Notes: generated by a model not told the origin, from the sequence alone. A stretch of DNA of 42,876 nt from CAYXTC01 sp964479375 (GCA_964479375.1 CAYZKD010000005.1:1-42876); one strand, 5' to 3'. Shown: positions 33,836 to 41,257, numbered from the stretch's first letter. Numbers and translations: made by a program.

Positions 33836-36064
33836 TCAAAGACCATCGAAATAGGATCTAAATTTTTCATACTTATTGTCTTGGTCAACGGCTTTTTTGA
33901 AATATTCCTTTGCTTTTAAAGCCTCCTCCAGATCTCGGTAGGCTACGGCCAGATTAAAGAAAGTAGCGCTATCTGGCCCGTATTTGTCTAAATACTTATG
34001 GCACATATCTGCTACTTTTTGATATTCTTTCAGCTTCTCTGCCGAAGAAAGATAGCGGTTATACTCCCCCTCTTTCTCGGTAAAATCATATCCTTTATTT
34101 TTTGCTTCTTCGTAGTGCTCCATGGCTAAATTATATTTTTCCTCTACAAAATAGAGATGCCCTAGAACCACCTGGAAAAAGGGATCTTCCGGATCCATTA
34201 TTCTGACATAATCTTTTGTCACTTCTTCTGTTTCATCATACTTCTCTTCTAAAATCAACACCCGCGAAAGCTCATCAAAGTATTCTAGCCTACGCGCAGA
34301 TATTTTTCGAGCCCTTTTTAATATTTCCTCCGCCCTCTTCAGGCTATTCTTCCCTAGTTTTTCAAAACCCAGCCGATATGTCTTTCCTAAAACGTAATAA
34401 ATTTGAGTGTCGGCAGGATGAGAATCTAATGCTCTCTCTAGTTCCGGAACAACAAAATCATAGAGGTTTTCTATGTTTTTTACTGCCTGCGGATTATTTT
34501 CTTTGGTCTTTTTAATGTCAACCTGGTTCAATAACTGCATAAACTCCCACCCGGCCTGATTTCTTACTGAAAAATACGTATATGGTGACTCAATGTTAAA
34601 GCTTTTACTGAGAGATTGTTTTGCGTCGCCGAATCGATTTTCCAGTATAGCTACGTGAAAATCAAGAAAATATTTGTTTGCCCGATAAGGCAATAAAATC
34701 CCGAAATATATCGAACACAAAATGCCAGACAGAACTAGTATTAAAACAAATTTTTCCTTCCAAAAAAGATTTTTTTCTTTTTTTCGTTCCTCTTTAGGCT
34801 CATTGCCATAAAAGGAATCGTATTTCACAGAAGCAAAAAAGAGCAACGTGAACAATCCGGCATATATGGGGAAAGTGTCAAACAGAAAAAAGCCCTGCGC
34901 TAAGTATCCTATAAAAATCGAAGGAAGAATCAATCCTAAAAGATTATTCTTTCTAAAAATCTTGAATGCAGAGTAGAAAAAAGCAAAAATCCACAAGAGG
35001 TAAAGGGAGAATAGAAGAATCCCGCCATCTACTAGATATTGCAAAGTCTGGTTGTGAACCCTATCAAACCAAGGTTCGTCCAAGCCAATCCTATAATCGT
35101 AATATTTATTAAAAGGCATCTGGAAATTTTCCATTCCCCAGCCGAAAAGAGGCCTTTCTTTAAAAGACTTAAGAGCTATCTGCCAAGTATAAGCTCTCTG
35201 CTTAAAAGAGTCTGTTTGCCATGCACCAAAAACCTCAGAACTATTCTTTAGAAACTTATTTTCTTTAACAAAACTAGAATCTTGATAAGCATGGCTGATA
35301 AGCAAAATACTCCCGCCCGCCAATAGAACAAAAATTAAAATAATTATCAACTTTTTATTTCTACGCCAAAAAAATAACAATGAGAACAATGTAAAGAAAA
35401 TAAGGGCAGCTCCCAATCCAGCCAAGGCGCCCCTTATGCCGGTATAAACAAGAGAGATCCCCAAAAAAAGAGCTGCTCCCAAAACAGCAGAAAGGATTAA
35501 TGATTTTTTTCTCAAGAATTCAAAATAATTCCTTTCCAGAGACAGAAAAAGAAAACCAAGGGCAAAAACAATAAATCCGCCCAGGTAGGCCGGGTTGCCA
35601 AAGGTTCCATATAAGCTGCCTTGACCTTTTCCCCAGGCCCACAAAGAGATTAATATGGCCGAGATTAAAAAAAAGAGTAAAAAGTTTCTGCGGTCTTTTC
35701 TTTCACGACATACCGAAGTCAGCATTATAAGGTATAAAGCCCAGTGGGCGAACTGGATTACCCCCTTCCCTCTTTCTAAGTCTGAGAAAAAAGAACGGAT
35801 GGGGTCAGCCCCCAAGAAACCTGTGATAATCAAGCCAGCCAGAATTAAAAGAGTGGTAATTATTATCGGGTTCTTAAAATTGGGGCGGTAACGGGGTTTC
35901 TTTATTATAAGAACTAACCAGAACAAAAAAGAAACCTCGACTAAAAACCTAAAGAGATAAACTTTTCCCGAGATATAAGGAAACAACAGAAAGTTGGCTA
36001 CCACAAAAAGGGGAATAAAAAGAGTAGAAAATAATAATATTTTAGTGATTCTTTCTAAGTTCAT
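33836..36064 (-). CDS. O-antigen ligase/PglL-like membrane protein with TPR tail
   Basis: This 742-residue protein has an N-terminal part (about residues 1-455) with about 12 membrane helices and the O-antigen ligase family motif in the big loop, HNQTLQYLVDGGILL, preceded by GWGMENFQMPF. The C-terminal 280 residues are soluble and helical with tetratricopeptide-type repeats (EEKYNLAMEHYEEAKNKGY, ATFFNLAVAYRDLEEALKAK). This layout is shared by Wzy_C proteins and some O-oligosaccharyltransferases (PglL) that glycosylate surface proteins. It is the gene directly downstream of the S-layer-like gene, so glycosylation of that protein is attractive but inferred. Its -10 box lies only 8 bases before the ATG. 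Confidence 0.85.
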   Translation of the reverse strand: MNLERITKILLFSTLFIPLFVVANFLLFPYISGKVYLFRFLVEVSFLFWLVLIIKKPRYRPNFKNPIIITTLLILAGLIITGFLGADPIRSFFSDLERGKGVIQFAHWALYLIMLTSVCRERKDRRNFLLFFLISAILISLWAWGKGQGSLYGTFGNPAYLGGFIVFALGFLFLSLERNYFEFLRKKSLILSAVLGAALFLGISLVYTGIRGALAGLGAALIFFTLFSLLFFWRRNKKLIIILIFVLLAGGSILLISHAYQDSSFVKENKFLKNSSEVFGAWQTDSFKQRAYTWQIALKSFKERPLFGWGMENFQMPFNKYYDYRIGLDEPWFDRVHNQTLQYLVDGGILLFSLYLLWIFAFFYSAFKIFRKNNLLGLILPSIFIGYLAQGFFLFDTFPIYAGLFTLLFFASVKYDSFYGNEPKEERKKEKNLFWKEKFVLILVLSGILCSIYFGILLPYRANKYFLDFHVAILENRFGDAKQSLSKSFNIESPYTYFSVRNQAGWEFMQLLNQVDIKKTKENNPQAVKNIENLYDFVVPELERALDSHPADTQIYYVLGKTYRLGFEKLGKNSLKRAEEILKRARKISARRLEYFDELSRVLILEEKYDETEEVTKDYVRIMDPEDPFFQVVLGHLYFVEEKYNLAMEHYEEAKNKGYDFTEKEGEYNRYLSSAEKLKEYQKVADMCHKYLDKYGPDSATFFNLAVAYRDLEEALKAKEYFKKAVDQDNKYEKFRSYFDGL

Positions 36065-36072
36065 CGCTTTAA

Positions 36073-36078
36073 TTTATA
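36073..36078 (-). promoter_or_regulatory. Extended -10 box of the PglL-like gene
   Basis: On the minus strand TGATATAAA gives an extended -10 (TGnTATAAA) at 36081-36073. A TTGAAT lies 20 bases upstream, a poor distance for a -35. The predicted start of transcription is about 2 bases before the ATG at 36064, the same geometry as for the HTH gene at 31288. Confidence 0.45.
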
Positions 36079-36111
36079 TCATGTCCCAGTTTAACAAAAT
36101 TCAATGATAAT

Positions 36112-36138
36112 GAAAAGCCCCCGAAAAGGGGGCATTTC
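36112..36138 (-). terminator. Rho-independent terminator after the S-layer-like gene
   Basis: GCCCCC (36117-36122) pairs with GGGGGC (36128-36133) around a 5-base loop. On the minus strand the 3' side is followed by TTTT. An outer AAA/TTT pairing extends the stem. It lies about 50 bases past the stop codon at 36187 and would end the abundant S-layer transcript before the next gene. Confidence 0.82.
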
Positions 36139-36186
36139 ATCCTGGTCTTAGGTTCTACCAGAAAACCTCACCGCTAAACTGCTAAG

Positions 36187-38085
36187 CTAGTTCTTTGCCT
36201 CAAAGTACACCTGATTGGTCTTGAAGTCATTAAGGCCCCAAGTACGAGAATTTGTGTAAGACACATCACTCGTCGCCCACCTTATAGTAGAGATCTTTGC
36301 TCTAGTATAATAGGTGTCAGTGGTACTATTGGCAAGCTGAGCTTCAGCAGTAAAGGTCCTTGTTGCACTGTCTGGAATTATCCAGCCGTTAGTCTTTTCT
36401 TCTGCTTCAGTGGAGTCAAAGACATAGGTAACAGTAGTGCTTGCCGCAGTACTTGCTGCAACCACAATGCCGTCTTGGTCGTTGTTGTTATCTATGTATA
36501 TATCACTGCCGTGCGCTGTAATGTCCAAGCTGATAGTGGCATTAGCTACATAGGTGTTGCTGGCGTCATTGCTGCCGGAGTTGGATACTAAGCTAATGGA
36601 AGTATCAGACAAAGACAATGAAAGAGCGTCCTCGTAGAGATAATAGTCTTGTCCATTGACGTCCGAACCGTTGGCAGTAGAAAAAGCAACAGAAGTATCG
36701 GCATCCCAGCCACTTATATTAGCTTTGGCTATTGTGGCTGAAGCATTATTCCCTTGAGAATAGTTTCCATTAATTTTCTTAAGGTCTGCCTTTACTACCA
36801 ATTCCACTTCTTCTTCCTGTTCTATCTCAAGATCCAATTCGTTAAATACTGCTGTGGCTGCTGTGCTGGTGCTCTGCAGTTCTTCTCCGTCTGCCCAAAG
36901 GCTAACGCTGCTGATAACGCTGGCAAGGGTGCCATTGCTTGTTAAGCCAACTTTTATCTTGTTGACAATGGCATCATTGTCTTTGGCCTTCAGTTTAGCG
37001 TGCAACAATTCAACGTCTTCAGTTGAAGCAGTCTGGCTCACCAAAGCCAACTGTTCTTCGGCTGCAGTGTCCTCGCTGGTCGACAACTCTACTGAAGCTG
37101 TAGATTTCTCCTTGATGTTGAAGTTTCTGTCGCTAAGAGCGCTAGTAGGAGCATACAGATTTATGCCTGCAGCATCCACGGCTCTTACGGCATTAGACTT
37201 AAAGGAGAGCTTAGCGTCAGTTACGTTACTAGCCCCAGCTGGGAAGTCCGCACCGTCTACCTTAACCACTATGGTTTCTGTCTCGCCTTCCTCGATTACA
37301 AGATCCAAATTACTGAATCTCACTTTGTAGTCGCTGCCCACTGTAATCTCAGTGGTGTTGCTCTGGGTCGGAACGATTTCTGCGACGGACTCATCGTCAA
37401 CAAACAAAGAAACCTTTTCAAAGTATATCCAAGGTCTGTAGTTGAAATTGACATCCAACCTCTCGACTCTAACATCAGAATCTGTAGCATCTAACTCGAT
37501 TCCGGCAATGCCCTTATCAACATCAGAAGTATACACATCGGTTTCATCGGAAGGAGAAGTAGCAAGGGTTGCTGTTATGTCTCCTTCACCACCGGAGAGA
37601 TCTTCCTCTTCTTCTTCCTCTTCCTCTTCTTCCTCTTCCTCTTCCTGCTCGCCTGCGGCAGCTAACTGGTTATATTTAGCCTGTGAAACAGGACCAAAGT
37701 AACCTCTGTAGTTACCGTATGCTACGCCGTTTGCATCTTGCCAACTTCCTACTGCAGCCTGAGTAAGAGAACCATAATACATGGTCTCGCTACCCGGAGA
37801 TCCTACGCCTGAAGCGGCTAATGTAAACCCTTCTGCGTTCAGGTACTCCTGCAAGCATTGGACGTCAGCGCCTGACATTCCAGGATAAAGGTTTCTGGTG
37901 AAGTTACAAGAAACTTCAACACCATCTCCATCTCCTGAAAGGGCAGAAATTTGGTCTTCAATAGATGCAAGTAAATCCTGCAACTCTGAAAGGCTCATTC
38001 CGCTGACATCAACTGCGTTTGCTGCTGCTGGAGCGGCAACTGCAACAACGGCTAATGTTATTGCACTCGCAATTAATTTTCTCAT
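36187..38085 (-). CDS. S-layer-like surface protein with peptidoglycan-binding domain
   Basis: This 632-residue exported protein starts with a signal peptide (MRKLIASAITLAVVAVAAPA with AANA as the likely cleavage site). A short coiled segment is followed by a peptidoglycan-binding type 1 domain (about residues 58-145: LYPGMSGADVQCLQEYLN and YRGYFGPVSQAKYNQL) and a run of 14 glutamates (about 150-165). About 450 residues of Thr/Ser/Asn-rich, low-lysine beta-type sequence follow, with recurring VSLFVDDESVAEI and VSLWADGEEL units, as in S-layer Ig-like domains. It probably anchors to the wall via the binding domain and forms the outer lattice. Long, strongly expressed leader and a terminator fit an abundant product. 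Abundant Ser/Thr/Asn offers glycosylation sites. Confidence 0.86.
   Translation of the reverse strand: MRKLIASAITLAVVAVAAPAAANAVDVSGMSLSELQDLLASIEDQISALSGDGDGVEVSCNFTRNLYPGMSGADVQCLQEYLNAEGFTLAASGVGSPGSETMYYGSLTQAAVGSWQDANGVAYGNYRGYFGPVSQAKYNQLAAAGEQEEEEEEEEEEEEEEDLSGGEGDITATLATSPSDETDVYTSDVDKGIAGIELDATDSDVRVERLDVNFNYRPWIYFEKVSLFVDDESVAEIVPTQSNTTEITVGSDYKVRFSNLDLVIEEGETETIVVKVDGADFPAGASNVTDAKLSFKSNAVRAVDAAGINLYAPTSALSDRNFNIKEKSTASVELSTSEDTAAEEQLALVSQTASTEDVELLHAKLKAKDNDAIVNKIKVGLTSNGTLASVISSVSLWADGEELQSTSTAATAVFNELDLEIEQEEEVELVVKADLKKINGNYSQGNNASATIAKANISGWDADTSVAFSTANGSDVNGQDYYLYEDALSLSLSDTSISLVSNSGSNDASNTYVANATISLDITAHGSDIYIDNNNDQDGIVVAASTAASTTVTYVFDSTEAEEKTNGWIIPDSATRTFTAEAQLANSTTDTYYTRAKISTIRWATSDVSYTNSRTWGLNDFKTNQVYFEAKN
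37601..37646. repeat. Homopurine/homopyrimidine tract encoding 14 Glu
   Basis: A pure pyrimidine run of 46 bases on the plus strand is made of TTC and CTC triplets. On the coding strand it reads GAA/GAG and codes for 14 consecutive glutamates (37603-37644). It forms the acidic linker between the wall-binding domain and the surface part. Triplet runs like this can change length by slippage without a frameshift. Confidence 0.9.
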
Positions 38086-38101
38086 GATTTGTAATTCTTT
38101 A

Positions 38102-38140
38102 ATTATCAGCCTTTTGTTTTGTCAACCTTTGGCTGATAAT
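38102..38140. repeat. Hairpin close to the S-layer start codon
   Basis: ATTATCAGCC (38102-38111) and GGCTGATAAT (38131-38140) are perfect 10-base inverted repeats with a 19-base loop. The stem ends 16 bases upstream of the ATG at 38085 on the minus strand. No Shine-Dalgarno sequence is visible between stem and ATG. The hairpin may influence translation or protect the mRNA. Confidence 0.7.
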
Positions 38141-38481
38141 CAATTAATTTTTATAACCTTTTATAATGTGTCGCTGTCGACCTTGTCTTGAACTTTTGGG
38201 TATAAAATATTTTGGTATGCACCATACCGGTGCGAGTTTGCAGAACTTTTCTGCCCACCCTATGCACCTGCTGGTGCATGGGCCCAAATACTCAAAAATC
38301 CGAAAAAGCAACGACTTTTCAATCCGCGGGTTCTGTTAAGAACTGCGGCGGATTAACTTGAAAATATTCTCTCGTTCATTTTTCAAATGACATAATTACC
38401 CCGTGGTGGAAAAATCCGAACCCTCAGTGAGCCAAGAAACCAAAGGTTTCTTAAGCTGGGGGTCGGGGTAATTATTCTCTC

Positions 38482-38508
38482 ATTATACCATCCCTGTCTT
38501 GCTGTCAA
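38482..38508 (-). promoter_or_regulatory. Strong promoter of the S-layer-like gene
   Basis: The minus strand has TTGACA (38508-38503) and TATAAT (38487-38482) with a 15-base spacer. The -10 is extended (TGG before TATAAT). The spacer is short but both hexamers are perfect. Transcription should start near 38475, exactly at the first arm of the 12-base leader stem, and the leader would be about 390 bases. Confidence 0.75.
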
Positions 38509-38519
38509 TTGTGGAAAAA

Positions 38520-39236
38520 CTAAATACTAAGCAGTTTTTCCAGGGCTTCAGTATAATTTCCCTGTTCAATATCTGCCTTTATTTCTTCTAATGTACTGAT
38601 ATCTTCTTCTCTTAATGATCTGTTCTCTAAGTCTTTAACTTGGGCTTTCAGCATTTCAGCTAAAGCAGTGTTCAATTCCTCGTTTTCTGGCATCTCTACG
38701 CCTAAGGATCTAACCTCTTGAGTCTTTTCGGCTAAACTTTTTATCTCCCCTACAATCTTTTCTGTGGCCTCGGGGTTTCTTCCTACCTCTTCCTGAACGG
38801 CCTTGGCAGTCTCAGACACTGAGGCCTGATATTCATTTATGGCGGGAGCTAAGCTGTTAACATCGTTTTGTTCCACAATCCGGCTTAATTCTGCCAGTCT
38901 TTTATTGGTAATATTGAAATCCCTTTCCAGCCTATTGGTTTCAAAGAAACTTACCCCTTTTTCTCCTGCTTTTTTTACAGAAAAAAGCATATCTCCGGGG
39001 ACTGACTTCTGAGCAAATCCAAAAGTTCCAACCATCACCAAAAGCATTACAACGGAGGCAAGGGCTAATTTATGCCCAAACATCAGTTTCAACCCTAAAA
39101 TCAGCTCGTCTAAACTGAAAAAAGAGGGTTTTTGTCCCTCTTCTAATATTCTTTGTTTAGTCGAAATAACCCAGTTTTCTCTGGGTTTTACCTGTTTAAG
39201 CTGCTGAATTTTTGCGATAACCTCTTTTTCTTTCAT
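38520..39236 (-). CDS. DUF5667-type membrane protein, candidate anti-sigma factor
   Basis: This 238-residue protein has a cytoplasmic N-terminus (about 1-50, with ENWVISTKQRIL), one membrane helix (about 54-74, ALASVVMLLVMVGTFGFA), then SVPGDMLFSVKKAGEKG, the hallmark of DUF5667 proteins, and a helical outer part. It follows the ECF sigma gene by 76 bases, the arrangement of membrane anti-sigma factors. The SVPGDMLFSVKK region resembles the outer domain seen in RsgI/DUF5667 proteins. It may hold the sigma factor inactive until a surface signal is sensed. Partnership is inferred from position. Confidence 0.8.
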   Translation of the reverse strand: MKEKEVIAKIQQLKQVKPRENWVISTKQRILEEGQKPSFFSLDELILGLKLMFGHKLALASVVMLLVMVGTFGFAQKSVPGDMLFSVKKAGEKGVSFFETNRLERDFNITNKRLAELSRIVEQNDVNSLAPAINEYQASVSETAKAVQEEVGRNPEATEKIVGEIKSLAEKTQEVRSLGVEMPENEELNTALAEMLKAQVKDLENRSLREEDISTLEEIKADIEQGNYTEALEKLLSI

Positions 39237-39312
39237 GAAAAGGGGTGATTTTTGCCTTCTGTTTAATTATGACGAAAAAATGGCCTTTTTGTTACACCCT
39301 TAAAATCAGACT

Positions 39313-39825
39313 TCAGGCTGTTTTCCTCTTGTTTTCCATTTCTTTTCTTAGGGCATTAAGGGCCCTGTGAACCTGTACCCTGACTGCTCCTTCTGATTTA
39401 TTGGTTATTTCAGATATTTCAGGAACAGTCATCTCATCCAGATAATACCACACCAGAACCTCTTTGTATTCTTCCTTAAGTCCGGACATGGCATTTTCAA
39501 CCTCTTGCAGTTCTGAATTGACAAATGACTTTTCCCTAGGACCTTCCTTGGGATCTTCAATCAAGACATTGTCTGCAGATACTATTTGTGTCCTACCCTT
39601 TTCCCTGTAATGGTCCACAACCAAGTTCCTGGCAATTCGGTAGAGAAAAGCCTGGGGATTGTCCACCTTCTCGTTATTATTAGTTTTTTCCCAGAACTTT
39701 AAAAAGGTCTCCGAGGTCAGGTCTTCAGCTACATCATTTGAACTTACTTTAAAATAAACAAACCTGTATATCTTTTCTACATAGTTGTCGTATATTTTAT
39801 TAAAGTTTCTTCTTATTCTGCTCAT
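39313..39825 (-). CDS. ECF-type RNA polymerase sigma factor
   Basis: This 170-residue sigma-70 family protein has region 2 (IYRFVYFKVSSNDVAEDLTS, FLKFWEKTN, then FLYRIARNLVVDHYREKGR) and region 4 (LKEEYKEVLVWYYLDEMTV, EISEITNKSEGAVRVQVHRA), without region 3. It probably drives a small regulon including its own operon or the surface genes. It is preceded by an unusual array of TGTCCTAG copies (39853-39958) and two candidate promoters, and followed by its probable membrane anti-sigma partner. Confidence 0.92.
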   Translation of the reverse strand: MSRIRRNFNKIYDNYVEKIYRFVYFKVSSNDVAEDLTSETFLKFWEKTNNNEKVDNPQAFLYRIARNLVVDHYREKGRTQIVSADNVLIEDPKEGPREKSFVNSELQEVENAMSGLKEEYKEVLVWYYLDEMTVPEISEITNKSEGAVRVQVHRALNALRKEMENKRKTA

Positions 39826-39852
39826 TTTATTGTTAAATATGACTGAAAAACA

Positions 39853-39958
39853 CTAGGACATATTACATATAAATATGATGTCCTACTGCCAATTATTTAT
39901 GTCCTAGCAGAAAAATAAATGTCCTAGCCAATTTTCATTGTACACTCTTTTGTCCTAG
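39853..39958. repeat. Array of five TGTCCTAG sites upstream of the sigma gene
   Basis: In the 135-base gap between the HTH gene and the sigma gene, TGTCCTAG occurs at 39900-39907, 39920-39927 and 39951-39958, TGTCCTAC at 39879-39886, and the reverse complement CTAGGACA at 39853-39860. Start-to-start distances of the four same-way copies are 21, 20 and 31 bases, close to two, two and three helical turns. Two copies lie directly beside -35 boxes of candidate promoters. This is the expected pattern of a multi-site operator. Confidence 0.85.
39864..39892 (-). promoter_or_regulatory. Candidate sigma-gene promoter P1
   Basis: The minus strand has TTGGCA (39892-39887), a 17-base spacer and TATGTA (39869-39864). 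The spacer begins with GTAGGACA, one copy of the repeated motif. The transcript would start about 33 bases before the sigma ATG at 39825. Confidence 0.45.
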
Positions 39959-39964
39959 GCTCAA
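39937..39964 (-). promoter_or_regulatory. Candidate sigma-gene promoter P2
   Basis: The minus strand has TTGAGC (39964-39959), a 16-base spacer and TACAAT (39942-39937). The spacer begins with CTAGGACA. The -35 overlaps the last codons of the HTH gene. Transcription from here would cross the other motif copies before the sigma gene. Confidence 0.45.
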
Positions 39965-40614
39965 TCCTGATAAGATTTAAGACGATAAAAGGTTTCGCTG
40001 CTCTCCCCCGTTCTTTCAATTAATCCCTGCTCCAATAGGCCTCTGAAATCTCTTCTCAGAGTTCTTTTGGAGGTTTCTGGAAAAATCTGGCAAATTTCCC
40101 CTACCTGTAACTTTTCCCTTCTTTTCATCAGTTCCAGTATTTTGTTCTTTCTAGGTCCTAATTTTACCTCTTTTTTAATTTCAGGCAAATCTAATTGCTC
40201 TTCATTGTCTTCTTCGACCAAAACAGACGCTGTTTTGGGCTCCATAGAAAAATCAAGTTTCTCCAATCCATTTTCTTTTTCAGGAGCGTTTTCCCTATCT
40301 AATTCCTCTCCAAGTTTATTATACCTTCTCTCAATCTCTTCAATGGCAAGCAAACTGGCCCATTTCTGCTCTTTGGCAATATTAAAAAATCCTTTGAGGA
40401 TCTCCAGATTGGTTCTGATTGCTGACTTTCTTTCTTTAATCTCTTCTTTTTTCTTCTCTGAGGATCCCGAGGGATCAGCCTCCCACTTGATTAAATCAAC
40501 TAAAATCTCACTGCCCACCTCCCTTGCCTTGTACCTCAAAGGGTCCTTTTTGGGAAAAAGGACAGTCAGTTTATACAAATAATTAGTAAGCTGGATAAGA
40601 TTATTTTTATCCAC
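39961..40614 (-). CDS. HTH protein with C-terminal DeoR-like winged helix
   Basis: This 217-residue protein starts at a GTG (40614-40612). The N-terminal half is helical (four-helix-like, about residues 1-95) with no known domain. A charged, acidic linker (about 100-150) joins it to a C-terminal winged helix: RKNKILELMKRREKLQVGEI, CQIFPETSKRTLRRDFRGLL and EQGLIERTGESSETFYRLKS. This resembles DeoR-type HTH domains, here at the wrong end of the protein for classical DeoR regulators. It lies just upstream of the TGTCCTAG array, so it is a reasonable candidate to bind it; that is inference. It is 7 bases after the coiled-coil membrane protein gene. Confidence 0.8.
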   Translation of the reverse strand: MDKNNLIQLTNYLYKLTVLFPKKDPLRYKAREVGSEILVDLIKWEADPSGSSEKKKEEIKERKSAIRTNLEILKGFFNIAKEQKWASLLAIEEIERRYNKLGEELDRENAPEKENGLEKLDFSMEPKTASVLVEEDNEEQLDLPEIKKEVKLGPRKNKILELMKRREKLQVGEICQIFPETSKRTLRRDFRGLLEQGLIERTGESSETFYRLKSYQD

Positions 40615-40621
40615 GGCTAAA

Positions 40622-41101
40622 CTACCTTAATTGCTCTATTCTCTGCTGAAGAGAGTCCGCTTTTCTCTGCATCTGGTTTAACTCTGATCTCATCTCCCCT
40701 ATCTCCTGCTTAAGAATGTTTATCTTGTTTTTCATCTGGTTAATCTGCTTTTCTCTGGAAGAAAGAGTTTGGTCTGACTCTGCTTCGTTTTCCTGTTCTC
40801 TCTGATCTCTTTGATCTTTTGAAATTAAAACAGGCTCTTTTTCCTGTTCGGCGCTCTCTTCTATCATCTCCTCAAACTTTATATCCGAAGCATCTATCTT
40901 CGACTCCGGCGGGAACAGATCTTTTTCTTCAGAATTAAGAAAAGAGAGAGCATTGCCTATTCCTGCCAAAGATCCTTTTATGTCCCCCATTTTGCTGCTC
41001 ATCATCCAACCCACAAAGATGAATAAGAGAAAAAGGGAAACGATCAAGACTTTTCTTCTTCGTTCTTTTTTCTTTTCTCGATAACTTTCTTGAAAATCCA
41101 T
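40622..41101 (-). CDS. Single-pass membrane protein with coiled-coil tail
   Basis: This 159-residue protein has a short basic cytoplasmic start (ESYREKKKERRRK), one membrane helix (about residues 17-36, VLIVSLFLLFIFVGWMMSS), an acidic middle (about 60-110) and a C-terminal coiled coil (about 113-159, with INQMKNKINILKQEIGEMRS). No catalytic motif is visible. The FtsL/DivIC-like layout (short N-terminus, one helix, coiled coil) is superficial and not enough to name it. It is the first gene of the HTH/sigma operon, expressed from the promoter at 41170-41198. Confidence 0.72.
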   Translation of the reverse strand: MDFQESYREKKKERRRKVLIVSLFLLFIFVGWMMSSKMGDIKGSLAGIGNALSFLNSEEKDLFPPESKIDASDIKFEEMIEESAEQEKEPVLISKDQRDQREQENEAESDQTLSSREKQINQMKNKINILKQEIGEMRSELNQMQRKADSLQQRIEQLR

Positions 41102-41169
41102 TTTTTTATTCTTTCTTACGATATAAGATATTCAGACCTTGAAAGAAGGCATATGGGCCTAATAAGAAA

Positions 41170-41198
41170 ACTTTAACAATTGATTAGGACAATGTCAA
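41170..41198 (-). promoter_or_regulatory. Promoter of the membrane protein-HTH operon, with TGTCCTA motif
   Basis: The minus strand has TTGACA (41198-41193), a 17-base spacer and TAAAGT (41175-41170). The spacer begins with T then TGTCCTAA, a copy of the motif found in the sigma-gene array, in the opposite direction. The leader would be about 60 bases. Confidence 0.55.
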
Positions 41199-41200
41199 AT

Positions 41201-41221
41201 AAAAAAGGGGCTCAAGCCCCT
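41201..41221 (-). terminator. Rho-independent terminator after the small coiled-coil gene
   Basis: AGGGGCT (41206-41212) pairs with AGCCCCT (41215-41221), and on the minus strand the stem is followed by six T. It ends transcription of the gene at 41258-41503 just before the next promoter. Confidence 0.88.
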
Positions 41222-41257
41222 GTAAATCAGACAGCACCAGAAAACCCCGCGATATAT

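Larger units (their letters stand above)
38086..38519 (-). other. 434-base non-coding leader region with multiple hairpins (candidate structured RNA)
   Basis: There is no supported reading frame between the DUF5667-type stop and the S-layer ATG. On the minus strand the region holds, in order: a promoter (38508-38482); an outer stem with 12-base perfect arms (38464-38475 with 38392-38403) enclosing the inner stems 38456-38463/38420-38427 and 38445-38452/38434-38441; a composite hairpin 38358-38364 to 38316-38322; three small hairpins (38273-38279/38262-38268, 38249-38254/38240-38245, 38229-38233/38219-38223); and a last stem 38131-38140/38102-38111 just before the ATG. The predicted transcript starts at or beside the 12-base arm. 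A regulatory 5' leader or a separate small RNA are both possible. Confidence 0.72.

Noticed and set aside
36854..37330. Plus-strand open frame of 158 codons opposite the S-layer-like gene
   Set aside because: It is antisense to a well-supported coding region with a signal peptide and domains; its Ser/Leu-rich composition is what the reverse of a Glu/Asp/Thr-rich gene gives.
38316..38475. tRNA, 6S, tmRNA or SRP RNA in the hairpin-rich gap
   Set aside because: No cloverleaf, CCA end, SRP GGAAG loop or tmRNA tag frame could be recognised; left as an unnamed structured region.
39853..39958. CRISPR-like array
   Set aside because: The repeated unit is only 8 bases with 12-23 base gaps, one copy is inverted, and no cas gene is near; a regulatory array fits better.
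40067..40582. Plus-strand open frame of 171 codons opposite the HTH gene
   Set aside because: It has a low-complexity Ser/Phe-rich product, lies fully inside a minus-strand gene with a recognisable winged helix, and has no promoter on its strand.
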